Source: Crateriforma sp964453205
Lineage (GTDB): Bacteria; Planctomycetota; Planctomycetia; Pirellulales; Pirellulaceae
Direction: 5' to 3'
Assembly: GCA_964453205.1 (NCBI GenBank)
Contig: CAYVRC010000003.1
Location: 38,355-102,354 of the forward strand
Length of the DNA stretch: 64,000 bases
The notes beneath the pieces are model-generated. The model was not told where the DNA came from and ran no database searches. It saw only the letters and a program-made list of their open reading frames with translations. The position numbers and the translations under genes were made by a program. Positions within the stretch are counted from its first letter, which is position 1. Each line of letters opens with the position of its first letter. Below are positions 45,910 to 54,519 of the stretch, piece by piece.

Positions 45910-47247
45910 ATGGCTTTGCCACCCTGGACCGTCGAACTTCTCCGCCGCGGACTGACCGACGTTGCCGCCCGGGCTCGCGACGGCGAAACGATCGAAAAGA
46001 TTCGCAGCAGGGCGAACGATCTGGTCCAAGACTTGCCTGAAACGGCCGCCCGGGGAATCGAATCGGCGTCTCGGGGGATCGACAAATTGGTCAAGTCCGC
46101 CGGAGGCTCGACCGAGTCGCTGCGTCGCTGGTCGGAGAAATTTACGGCCATCTCGATGCCTTGCATCAACGCGTCGGGCACCTGGATCGACGCGCGGGTG
46201 ACCACGCCGGTCGATGAATCGGTGATCGCCGCGGGCATCGAGGCGTTGCACGGTTCGCGTGTCCGTTTGCCCGAGTCTGGTGAACGACTGACGAAGAAGC
46301 TTTCGCGGGCCGCCGGGGTCGACGACGAGCATGCCGTGATCGCGACGAACAATTTTGCGGCCGCCATCGTCGCCCTGTTTTCGCTTTCCGCCGAACGTCC
46401 GTTTCTGGTTCCGCGTAGCGAAGTTTTTCGACTGGCCGGTCGGCCGTTGCCCGACTTGACCGACAGCTCGTTTGCGGTGGTTTGCGAGATCGGGGCGAGT
46501 GACGGTTTTGATGCCGCGGACTTGGACGGCTTCGATCAGGCGACTTTGATCCGCAGCGATCACGGGGTCCGTGAAATCGAGTTTCTGGAAAACATGCCCG
46601 CGGGCATTTCCACCGTGGCCATTTTGCGGGTCGGTTTGGTGCGTCGGGACGTCGCGTCCGACCAGAAGAGCGGTCAGGCGAAAGACATCGTCGCGTTTCC
46701 GACGGCGGTTGATTTGCTTCGCCGCGGTTGCGAGATCGTGTTGATTCCCGGCGACGGTTTGATCGGCGGTCCGGAATCCGGTCTGCTGATCGGCAACCAT
46801 TCGGTGATCGAACGGATCATCAAGGCGGACGCTTGGCCCGCCTTGGCGGCCGACGATGCCAAGGTGGCCATGCTGTGCAAAGCTTTGAAAGGCGTCTCCG
46901 GCGGGCCCACCGAAACGTCGCCGGTATTTTCGCTGTTGGCGACCTCGGTCGAAAACCTCAAAGGTCGCGCCGAACGCATGGCGACCCGACTGACCGCGGG
47001 TGAAACGCAACAAACCGTGCAAATCACCGCGGACGAGGCGGCGGTCATCGCCGGCGGTCGTTGGCAGATTCCGTCGCGACAAATTCGCGTCCGTCGGCCG
47101 GGCGTCAGCGGAACATCGTTCGCCGAAAGGTTGGCCGCTCGCAATCCGTCGCTTTTGGTCGGTCACGATTCCGAGGGCGTCGTCATTGACCTGCGCTGGG
47201 TCGATCCGGCTCATGACAACGACATCGTGACGGCGTTGTTGGCGTAA
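45910..47247 (+). CDS. SelA-like protein lacking the PLP-binding lysine
   Basis: A protein of 445 residues, close to the length of L-seryl-tRNA(Sec) selenium transferase. The SelA order of motifs can be followed: INASGTWIDARVTTPV (SelA: INATG...), AVIATNNFAAAIVALFSL (SelA: VVNNNAAAVLL), VPRSEVFRLAGRPLPDL (SelA: SRGELVEIGGSFRIPDI), and GDGLIGGPESGLLIG (SelA: GDKLLGGPQAGIIVG). In the last motif Gly283 (codon 46756-46758) replaces the lysine that binds pyridoxal phosphate. The tRNA-facing residues near HTNLGRAPL are also lost. It therefore cannot act as a standard PLP enzyme and may be a structural or regulatory descendant. No selB, selC or selD is in the window. Confidence 0.75.
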   Translation: MALPPWTVELLRRGLTDVAARARDGETIEKIRSRANDLVQDLPETAARGIESASRGIDKLVKSAGGSTESLRRWSEKFTAISMPCINASGTWIDARVTTPVDESVIAAGIEALHGSRVRLPESGERLTKKLSRAAGVDDEHAVIATNNFAAAIVALFSLSAERPFLVPRSEVFRLAGRPLPDLTDSSFAVVCEIGASDGFDAADLDGFDQATLIRSDHGVREIEFLENMPAGISTVAILRVGLVRRDVASDQKSGQAKDIVAFPTAVDLLRRGCEIVLIPGDGLIGGPESGLLIGNHSVIERIIKADAWPALAADDAKVAMLCKALKGVSGGPTETSPVFSLLATSVENLKGRAERMATRLTAGETQQTVQITADEAAVIAGGRWQIPSRQIRVRRPGVSGTSFAERLAARNPSLLVGHDSEGVVIDLRWVDPAHDNDIVTALLA

Positions 47248-47263
47248 GGCCGGCCAAACGAAA

Positions 47264-47293
47264 AGGCCGAAGGGAGTGGTTTCCCTTCGGCCT
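47264..47293. terminator. Bidirectional hairpin between convergent genes
   Basis: A 12-base perfect stem AGGCCGAAGGGA / TCCCTTCGGCCT with a 6-base loop lies between the SelA-like gene and the BBP7 gene. On the minus strand it is followed by TTTT, a typical intrinsic terminator for the BBP7 gene; on the plus strand no T-run is seen. Confidence 0.8.
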
Positions 47294-47327
47294 GTCGTGT
47301 TCGCTTCGTCGCGGTTTCGTGGCTCGA

Positions 47328-49292
47328 CTAGAAGTTGAAGTCGGCTCCCACGTAGGCACCGTGCAAGAACAGGGTGTCGTTCGCGTGAATCTTGCCGGGG
47401 TTGTTGGTCGTGGCCAGATCTTGGTCCATCTGGTTGAACACCGTCGCGACGCCGTTGATGCCGAACACGCGATAACCACCACGAACCGTCCAAGCGTTGG
47501 TCAGGCGAACGCCCAGGCCCAAATCGATTTCGCCGAGCGAAGCTAGAACGGTGTCGTCGACGGTCGTGTCGGCCTGCTCGCCCGGCATGCCGAACAGGTT
47601 GGCCGCGGTGTCGAAGGTTCCGATGCGACGCCGTGCTTCGACATTGTTCGCGTACAAACCGAACTTGCCACCGACGTTCAAGTTGACGCGGTTGGTCAAG
47701 CAGTAGGTCAGGAAGCCGCCGAACTGATAGCCGAACAGATCGTTCTGCACATCAGCGTCGTCGTAGATGTCATTGACTTGGTAGCCGGCGACGCCGTCGG
47801 TGTTGTAGGCCAACTGCGCGGACTCTTCGAACTGGAACCAGCGGAAGCCGTGCAGGGCGACCACTTGAACACGTCCGTTAGACGGTCGTACCAGCGGTCC
47901 CGCCGCACCGCCATAGCCGTAGCCGGCGTGGTTATTGGCTCCGATGAACCGACCGAACTTGCTTTGGGCGTGACTTTGCTGAAGACCATCTCCACAAAGC
48001 GGCGCGGCTCGTTGGGCTCCCATCAATCCGAAACAGAACATGTTGGCTTCGATGCCGTTGAATCGCATGTCCCGTCGAGCCCGAACGTCGGTCGCACCGG
48101 CGGTTTCGAGGATCCCGCCGGTCCCCGAAACGTATTCATAGACTTGGTTTTCAAAGCCGTCACCGTTCACGTTCAAATGAACGTCGTGGTAAGCCAGCAT
48201 CGCGCTCTGAATCGATCCGGCCCCGCTGCTGATCGAGGCTTCTTCGCCATCGGGATCGAGATGAAAATAGGTGACGCCGATGCCATATTTTCCGCAGGCC
48301 AGGTAGCGGCCGATCGAGACCTCGAAACCCAGGTTCGCTCCGGGATCGAGGACGTTTTGGTGAAAGGCGGCTCGTTGGCTGACGACCGCGAGAGAACGGT
48401 TGCTGTTGTCGACGACGTTCAAAGCCAGCAGGTTGAAACCTCCGAACCAGGGATAGATCGACGGACGTGCCGCGACGGCGGGCACGCCGCATGCCCCGGT
48501 GTTGCAATCGCCGCCGATCATGCTGTATCCGTCGGCGCCCCAGGGTGCCGAAGCGGCCTGTTGGTACGGGCTGCTGTGGATGTTGTTACACGACTGACAA
48601 TCGGAACCTTGCACCGGAGAATGCTGTGGGTCGCCGGAGTAGCCGTAAGCGTCCGGGGCGGGAGACGGAATCGGTTGTGGGATCGGAGCACCGCCCATTG
48701 TCCCGCCCGAGGACGCCTGTTGAAAGACGTGCTGTTGTTGTGCGACCGGGGTCGATTGGACTTGGTTGTTGAACGCGTTCCAGCGCTGCTGCTGTTGCGG
48801 TGCTTGCTGNNNNNNNNNNNNNNNNNNNNNNNNNNNNNNNNNNNNNNNNNNNNNNNNNNNNNNNNNNNNNNNNNNNNNNNNNNNNNNNNNNNNNNNNNNN
48901 NNNNNNNNNTGCTGTTGCGGTGCTTGCTGCTGCGGTGCTTGCTGCTGCTCACCGGAGTATCCGGCGGGCAGCTGGAAATTCGCCAACGCCGCAGGCACGC
49001 CGTTCTGGGGGGCGTCATAAACTTGCGGACCGGCCGTGGACCGGTTCGAAGGTGTCGGCGGCAACAACGTGGCCGGACTCGGCTGCGACGTCGGTTGCTG
49101 TTGCTGTTGCTGTGGCTGGTATTGGTTTTGAGCGTACGGGTTTTGGGCGTAGGGGGGCGGTGCCGGGTAGCCGGGTCGTCCGTACGCCTGGGGGCCGAAG
49201 GCTTGCTGAGCCGCGGCGTTTTGCAATAGTCCCAGTCCGATAGCGCTCAGTCCAAGCGTAGCGGCGACGTGACGCAAAAAGTTGGTTTTCAT
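47328..49292 (-). CDS. BBP7-family outer-membrane protein with Gln-rich repeat (contains an assembly gap)
   Basis: From the ATG at 49292, preceded by AAGGAA, the protein has a signal peptide (LGLSAIGLGLLQNAAAQ) and a Gln/Pro/Tyr-rich region. That region includes QQAPQQQ-type repeats interrupted by 100 N at 48810-48909. The barrel part includes YPWFGGFNLLALNVVDN, ANLGFEVSIGRYL, GVTYFHLDPDGE, ALHGFRWFQFEESAQL and the closing VGADFNF with terminal Phe. This matches planctomycete BBP7 outer-membrane proteins. The true length is uncertain because the gap size is arbitrary, and the frame is assumed to continue across it. It is convergent with the SelA-like gene. Confidence 0.8.
   Translation of the reverse strand: MKTNFLRHVAATLGLSAIGLGLLQNAAAQQAFGPQAYGRPGYPAPPPYAQNPYAQNQYQPQQQQQQPTSQPSPATLLPPTPSNRSTAGPQVYDAPQNGVPAALANFQLPAGYSGEQQQAPQQQAPQQXXXXXXXXXXXXXXXXXXXXXXXXXXXXXXXXXXQQAPQQQQRWNAFNNQVQSTPVAQQQHVFQQASSGGTMGGAPIPQPIPSPAPDAYGYSGDPQHSPVQGSDCQSCNNIHSSPYQQAASAPWGADGYSMIGGDCNTGACGVPAVAARPSIYPWFGGFNLLALNVVDNSNRSLAVVSQRAAFHQNVLDPGANLGFEVSIGRYLACGKYGIGVTYFHLDPDGEEASISSGAGSIQSAMLAYHDVHLNVNGDGFENQVYEYVSGTGGILETAGATDVRARRDMRFNGIEANMFCFGLMGAQRAAPLCGDGLQQSHAQSKFGRFIGANNHAGYGYGGAAGPLVRPSNGRVQVVALHGFRWFQFEESAQLAYNTDGVAGYQVNDIYDDADVQNDLFGYQFGGFLTYCLTNRVNLNVGGKFGLYANNVEARRRIGTFDTAANLFGMPGEQADTTVDDTVLASLGEIDLGLGVRLTNAWTVRGGYRVFGINGVATVFNQMDQDLATTNNPGKIHANDTLFLHGAYVGADFNF
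48810..48909. other. Assembly gap (100 N) inside a glutamine-codon repeat
   Basis: Exactly 100 N. The sequence on both sides is the same CTGCTGTTGCGGTGCTTGCTG-type repeat unit, so the gap was very probably caused by tandem repeats that short reads could not span. Confidence 0.95.
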
Positions 49293-49643
49293 CAATCGAA
49301 TTCCTTTTCGTTTGCTTGTTTTCCGCCAGCGGTGACGCAGACGCGAGCGTATAAGGATGCGTCCGCATCCCCTTTCGACGAGTCTTCTTGCGATCAACGC
49401 GGCCGACGGGCGGTCAAGCCGGAAGATTTTGGCGGAAGTTGCCTGCGATCCCGTCACCAGTTGAGTCGGCGAAATTCGCCGTAGCGGAACGGTCGCAACA
49501 TCGAAATCCCTCAAAACACCGGGACTCCGAACGCAAATCAGGCTTTGCCGGACTTCGTTTCCTAATCTGTCGTCACGCCGTCAGTGCTACGGAGCCAATA
49601 ATCGCTACAGTTTATGGGGTCTCTTCCCCTGGAACGTAGTGAA

Positions 49644-50375
49644 ATGTCCGCTAGCACGAGTTCAACCGCCGCGTCGGCCGTCTTTCGCGTCGCCGACGTC
49701 ACCAAGGTCTATCGCATGGGCGAAGTCCGGGTGCACGCACTCCGCGGCGTGTCGATGGAGCTGCGTGAACGGGAGTTCGTTGTCATGCTGGGGGCATCGG
49801 GCAGCGGAAAGTCGACGCTGCTGAACATCTTGGGCGGCTTGGACGTGCCCACCTCGGGATCGGTGCATTATCTCAGCAGGGAACTGACCGCATCGAGCGA
49901 CGCGGAGCTGACGTTGTACCGGCGAGAGAATGTCGGCTTTGTTTTTCAGTTTTACAATTTGATCCCCAGTCTGACCGCACGCGAAAACGTCGAACTGATC
50001 ACGGACATCGCCGCGTCGCCCATGGACGCGCTCGACGCTTTGGAATTGGTGCAGATGACGGCCCGTGCCGATCACTTTCCGGCTGAACTTTCCGGCGGCG
50101 AACAGCAACGCGTCGCGATCGCAAGGGCGATCGCCAAGCGACCCAAAGTCCTGCTGTGCGACGAACCCACCGGTGCGTTGGACGTGCATACCGGGATCGT
50201 CGTCTTGGAGGCCATCGACCGAATCAATCGCACGCTGGGAACCATGACCGCCGTGATCACGCACAATGCGGCGATCTCGCAGATGGCCGATCGCATCATT
50301 TCGCTTTCCGACGGTCGAATCTCCGGCGTGCAAACCAACGCGACGCGGGAATCCGCCGACAGCTTGCGGTGGTGA
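49644..50375 (+). CDS. ABC exporter ATPase, MacB/LolD type
   Basis: About 243 residues from the ATG at 49644 (an ATG at 49614 is in frame). The features are those of the MacB/LolD/DevA group: VYRMGEVRVHALRGVSMEL, Walker A GASGSGKST, Q-loop VFQFYNLIPSL, signature LSGGEQQRV and Walker B VLLCDEPTGALD. It is the first gene of a three-gene exporter operon; the permease starts 16 bases after its stop. Confidence 0.92.
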   Translation: MSASTSSTAASAVFRVADVTKVYRMGEVRVHALRGVSMELREREFVVMLGASGSGKSTLLNILGGLDVPTSGSVHYLSRELTASSDAELTLYRRENVGFVFQFYNLIPSLTARENVELITDIAASPMDALDALELVQMTARADHFPAELSGGEQQRVAIARAIAKRPKVLLCDEPTGALDVHTGIVVLEAIDRINRTLGTMTAVITHNAAISQMADRIISLSDGRISGVQTNATRESADSLRW

Positions 50376-50391
50376 ACAAGGACCGCTCGTC

Positions 50392-52755
50392 GTGCGAAAA
50401 CTCGATCAAAAACTGATCCGCGATCTTTTTCAGATGAAAGGCCAAGTCCTGGCCATCACGCTGGTGATCGCCGCCGGAGTGGCGACGTTTGTGATGTCGA
50501 TGTGCGCGTACAAATCATTGAAATCCAGCCAAGAGACTTTCTATCGGGAGTTCCGTTTCGCCGAGGTGTTTGCCCAAGCTCGACGGGCGCCCGACGCGTT
50601 GATCCCGCGGATCACCGAGGTCTCCGGCGTCGCGACGGTGGAGACTCGGTTGGTGTACGACGTGTTGCTGGACGTCCCCCAGATGTCCGAACCGGCCGTC
50701 GCGCGGTTGGTCAGCGTTCCGGATTCGGGGTCCCCCGACTTGAACCGACTGTACGTGTCGCGTGGTCGCATGTTGGAACCCGGACGCACGGGCGAAGTCG
50801 TGGTGTCGGAAACCTTTGCCGAGGCTCACGGTTCGGTCGCCGGCGATACCGTCGGCGCGATTCTGAACGGACGAAAGCAGACGTTGACCATCGTCGGAAT
50901 TGCGTTGTCCCCCGAATACGTGATGCAAGTTCAGCCCGGCAGCATCCTGCCGGACAACAAACGTTTCGGCGTGTTTTGGATCAGCGAACAGGATTTGGAA
51001 GCCGCCTTTGACATGACCGGTGCCTTCAACAGCTTGTCGTTGAAATTGGCTCACGGTGCCAATCGCGAAGCCGTCATGGATGACATCGATCGATTGTTGA
51101 AGCCGTACGGCAGTGTGGGGGCTTTCGATCGCGGGAAACAGCTTTCGCATCAGTACCTGTCCGACGAACTGCGACAGTTGCGATCGATGGCGATCATGGC
51201 TCCGGCGATTTTCCTGTCGGTCGCCGCGTTTCTGCTGAACATCGTGACCTCGCGGATCGTTGCTCGGCAGCGAGAGCAGATCGCCGCGCTCAAAGCGTTC
51301 GGCTATTCCGACCTGGAAGTCGGCTGGCATTACTTGAATCTGGTCCTGATCATTTCGCTTTCCGGTACGATTCTGGGCACGCTGTTCGGGATGTGGATGG
51401 CATCGGGGATGACATCCATGTACGCCCAGTTTTACAAATTCCCGATCTTGGAATTTCGTGCCGACGGTTTGGCGATCGGGTCGGCCTTCTTGCTGACGAC
51501 GGCCGTCGCCCTGTTCGGGACTTGGGTTTCGGTCGGCGCGGCGATCAGACTTCCGCCGGCCGAAGCGATGCGTCCCGAACCGCCGAGCGGCTACCGATCG
51601 GCGTGGATCGAACGTCTGGTTCCGCGACGAGCCCTTCCGCCGGAACTGAGAATGGTCATTCGAAATTTGACGCGGCGACCGATCAAATCCGGGCTGTCGG
51701 TGCTCGGGATCGCGATGGCCGTGAGCGTGATGGTGATCGGAAACTTTTCACTCGACGCGATCAACTACCTGATGGATTTCCAGTTTCGCAAGGCTCAGCG
51801 GCAAGACCTGACGGTCACGTTTGTTGAACCGGCCACCGCATCGGTGGTGTACGAGATGAGCCAGCTCGATGGCGTCCTGAGCAGCGAAACGATGCGATCG
51901 GTTGCCACGGAAATCGGTTTCCGGAATCGATCCCGACGCATCGGCATCATGGGACTGCAGCGACAACCACAGCTTTACCGCTTGCTGGACGCCGACGAGC
52001 GTGCCGTGCGGATCCCCGAACAGGGTGTCATGCTGAATACGAAGCTGGCCGAGATCCTCGGCGTCGGTCTCGGTGACACGGTGGTCGTGGAGGTGCTCGA
52101 GGGCAAGCGACCGATCGTGCACGTCGACGTCACGGCGTTGGTGGAAGAATACGCGGGGCTGAACGCCTACATGAACAAAGAAGCCTTGCATCGCTTGTTG
52201 AAGGAATCCGGCGTCGCTTCGGGGGCTTTCCTGAAGGTCGATCCGAATCGAATCGACGACGTGTACGCCGAATTGGAACGTCGGCCGGGCGTCGCCGGGG
52301 TGACGATCAAGCAAGCCTTGTTGGACAGTTTTCGCAAAACGGTCGCGGAGAACATCTTGTTGATGCGCTCGTTCATCATTTTCTTCGCCGCCGTGATCGC
52401 CGTCGGTGTGGTCTACAACAGCGCGAGAATTTCGTTTTCCGAACGCAGTCGCGATCTGGCGACGATGCGCGTGATGGGCTTCAATCGCCGTGAGGTTTCG
52501 TTGGTTTTGTTGGGTGAAATCGTAATCTTTACCGCCGCCGCGATCCCGCTGGGGTGGTTGATCGGTTACGGTTTTGCCGGCGTCATGTCCAGCGGAATGG
52601 AAACCGACAACTACCGCATCCCCTTGGTCATCAGCCACAACACGTACGGGTTGGCGGCCATGGTGATCGTCGTTTCGACTTTTTTTTCCGGCCTGATCGT
52701 CCGGCGACGCGTCGACGGTTTGGACTTGGTCGGCGTGTTGAAGACTCGGGAGTAA
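50392..52755 (+). CDS. ABC exporter permease (FtsX/MacB-like, two FtsX domains)
   Basis: About 787 residues with a GTG start at 50392, AAGGA lying roughly ten bases upstream. An N-terminal transmembrane helix is followed by a periplasmic MacB_PCD-like domain, three transmembrane helices (IMAPAIFLSVAAFLLNIV and two more), a second helix plus periplasmic domain, and a final set of three helices (SFIIFFAAVIAVGVVYNSARI, IVIFTAAAIPLGWLIGYGF). Motifs FGYSDLEVGWHYL and MGFNRREVSLVLLGE are the FtsX coupling loops. It would export an unknown substrate with the ATPase upstream and the adaptor downstream. Confidence 0.9.
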   Translation: MRKLDQKLIRDLFQMKGQVLAITLVIAAGVATFVMSMCAYKSLKSSQETFYREFRFAEVFAQARRAPDALIPRITEVSGVATVETRLVYDVLLDVPQMSEPAVARLVSVPDSGSPDLNRLYVSRGRMLEPGRTGEVVVSETFAEAHGSVAGDTVGAILNGRKQTLTIVGIALSPEYVMQVQPGSILPDNKRFGVFWISEQDLEAAFDMTGAFNSLSLKLAHGANREAVMDDIDRLLKPYGSVGAFDRGKQLSHQYLSDELRQLRSMAIMAPAIFLSVAAFLLNIVTSRIVARQREQIAALKAFGYSDLEVGWHYLNLVLIISLSGTILGTLFGMWMASGMTSMYAQFYKFPILEFRADGLAIGSAFLLTTAVALFGTWVSVGAAIRLPPAEAMRPEPPSGYRSAWIERLVPRRALPPELRMVIRNLTRRPIKSGLSVLGIAMAVSVMVIGNFSLDAINYLMDFQFRKAQRQDLTVTFVEPATASVVYEMSQLDGVLSSETMRSVATEIGFRNRSRRIGIMGLQRQPQLYRLLDADERAVRIPEQGVMLNTKLAEILGVGLGDTVVVEVLEGKRPIVHVDVTALVEEYAGLNAYMNKEALHRLLKESGVASGAFLKVDPNRIDDVYAELERRPGVAGVTIKQALLDSFRKTVAENILLMRSFIIFFAAVIAVGVVYNSARISFSERSRDLATMRVMGFNRREVSLVLLGEIVIFTAAAIPLGWLIGYGFAGVMSSGMETDNYRIPLVISHNTYGLAAMVIVVSTFFSGLIVRRRVDGLDLVGVLKTRE

Positions 52756-52761
52756 CCACGG

Positions 52762-53952
52762 ATGAGATTTTCCATCAAAACCTTGCTTGCCGGCGTCTTG
52801 GCGATCGCTGTTGCGATGGTCGTCTATCTGTCGTTGACGCCCGAGGTCGTCGACGTCGAAATGGCGGCCGCGACGATCGGTCCGCTTCGGGTTTCGGTCA
52901 AGGAGGACGGAAAAACACGCATCGGTGAAAAGTACGTTGTCTCGGCACCTGTCTCGGGCCGCGTCTCGCGAATCGAGTTGAACGCGGGTGACTTTGTGGA
53001 CGAACAGACGTTGTTGGCCGTCGTCTTGCCGAGTGACCCGGCGATTCTGGACGCGAGAGCTTTGGCCGAAGCCGAGGCGCGGGTGAACGCCGCGGAGGCC
53101 GCCACGCAAAGGGCCCAGTCGCAGCGAGAACAGGCCAAAATCAACTTGGAATTGAACGAAGCCCGATTCGAGCGGGTCAAACGCATGAAGGCCGCCGACG
53201 CGGCGTCGCAGACCGAGTATGACATCGCCAAAGCCGAACTGTTGGCCGGCCGGCAAGCGATCGAAACGACGCGATTCGATAGCGAGATCGCGAAGTACGA
53301 GCTTGACATGGCGAGGGCCGCGGTGAAGCAGTTCGCCGACCCGACGAGCGATGAAGCGATGCAGCCGTTCGAGATCCATTCGCCGATCACCGGTCGAGTC
53401 CTCCGCGTGATCCAAGAAAGCAGTGCCGTCATCAACGTCGGCACACCGTTGATCGAACTGGGGGACCCCAGCAATCTGGAGATCGAAATCGATGTGCTTT
53501 CGACCGATGCGGTGAGGATCAAACCAGGCAGTGCGTTGACCGTCGAGCACTGGGGCGGCGAAACTCCGCTGCAAGGGTATGTTCGCGTCGTCGAACCGAG
53601 CGCCTTGACGAAAATTTCTTCCTTGGGTGTCGAAGAACAACGCGTCAACGTGATCGCGGACTTCAACGAACCTCCCGAGCGGATCTCATCACTCGGCGAC
53701 GGCTATCGCGTGGAAGCTCACATCATCGTCGACGAACTCGACGCGGCACTGTTGATCCCCAACAGCGCGTTGTTTCGCTACGAACGGGACTGGCATGTCT
53801 TCAAAGTCGTCGGCGGGGTCGCCGTGATGCAGAGAGTCGCGACCGGGCTGCAAAACGATTCGCAGGCTCAAATCGTCGAAGGCCTGACCGAAGGCGATCG
53901 GGTCATCCTGTACCCGAGCGACGAAATCACGCCGGGGACACCGGTCAGGTGA
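52762..53952 (+). CDS. Periplasmic adaptor (HlyD/MacA-type membrane fusion protein)
   Basis: A protein of 396 residues starting six bases after the permease stop. An N-terminal anchor helix (LLAGVLAIAVAMVVYLSL) is followed by the lipoyl/barrel-sandwich half (VSAPVSGRVSRIELNAGDFV), a coiled-coil hairpin (residues about 95-185) and the second half (IHSPITGRVLRVIQESSAVI). C-terminal beta domains end in GLTEGDRVILYPSDEITPG. It links the inner-membrane exporter to an outer-membrane channel; no TolC-type gene is adjacent. Confidence 0.9.
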   Translation: MRFSIKTLLAGVLAIAVAMVVYLSLTPEVVDVEMAAATIGPLRVSVKEDGKTRIGEKYVVSAPVSGRVSRIELNAGDFVDEQTLLAVVLPSDPAILDARALAEAEARVNAAEAATQRAQSQREQAKINLELNEARFERVKRMKAADAASQTEYDIAKAELLAGRQAIETTRFDSEIAKYELDMARAAVKQFADPTSDEAMQPFEIHSPITGRVLRVIQESSAVINVGTPLIELGDPSNLEIEIDVLSTDAVRIKPGSALTVEHWGGETPLQGYVRVVEPSALTKISSLGVEEQRVNVIADFNEPPERISSLGDGYRVEAHIIVDELDAALLIPNSALFRYERDWHVFKVVGGVAVMQRVATGLQNDSQAQIVEGLTEGDRVILYPSDEITPGTPVR

Positions 53953-54003
53953 GCCGGCGCCCGAGTCCTGGGCCGCCCGGGAAAAACGGAGGGCCTGGCC
54001 GGT

Positions 54004-54519
54004 TCACTCCGCGACTCCCCAGCTCAATTCCTGCCGCGTCGTGTTCTTGTCGAACGGCAAGGTCGGACGCTCGGGCGTGCCGAGCAGCAACACGCGGTGA
54101 CCGTAACGTTGGTCGTGATCCAGCAAGACCGTCTGGCGAAGCTCTTTCGGTCGCTCTCCGGATGCCGGTTTGATTTCGAAAAACCACCAAACGTATCCCG
54201 CTTTTTCTTCGCGGCCGATCCAGTGGTAACGCTGGGCGGCTTTTGAAAGGGCGAAGGAATCGTCGGCAGGCGGATCGACGGCGAAATGTTCGGCCAAATA
54301 TTCCAGACGAGCGGTCGTTTTTCGATTCGGCTGTGACTGGCCGGCCGGCACAGCGATCGGGCGACTTCGGGTTTCGGCCCGCTTGTCGATCGTCTGTTCG
54401 TCCAGCGGGTGCAGACGCAGGGCGACCTCGACGACTTTCGCGTCGTCATTCCAATCCAGCTCGGCGTAGGTTGCGTGGACGGGATGCAGCAACGCCGCGA
54501 GAAAGAACACGGCCGACAT
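54004..54519 (-). CDS. DUF6702 family protein
   Basis: A protein of 171 residues with a short N-terminal signal segment (SAVFFLAALLHPVHA). 'HPVHATYAELDWND' and 'VEVALRLHPLDEQ' are typical of the small exported DUF6702 family, frequently encoded directly after an M1 peptidase as here. The ATG shares one base with the stop of the peptidase gene (TAATG), which indicates coupled translation. The function is not known. Confidence 0.75.
   Translation of the reverse strand: MSAVFFLAALLHPVHATYAELDWNDDAKVVEVALRLHPLDEQTIDKRAETRSRPIAVPAGQSQPNRKTTARLEYLAEHFAVDPPADDSFALSKAAQRYHWIGREEKAGYVWWFFEIKPASGERPKELRQTVLLDHDQRYGHRVLLLGTPERPTLPFDKNTTRQELSWGVAE

Noticed and set aside
45283..47493. A 736-codon open frame antisense to the secreted protein, the SelA-like gene and the end of the BBP7 gene
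   Set aside because: It spans three genes with clear family features on other frames. Such frames are a by-product of high GC at third codon positions.
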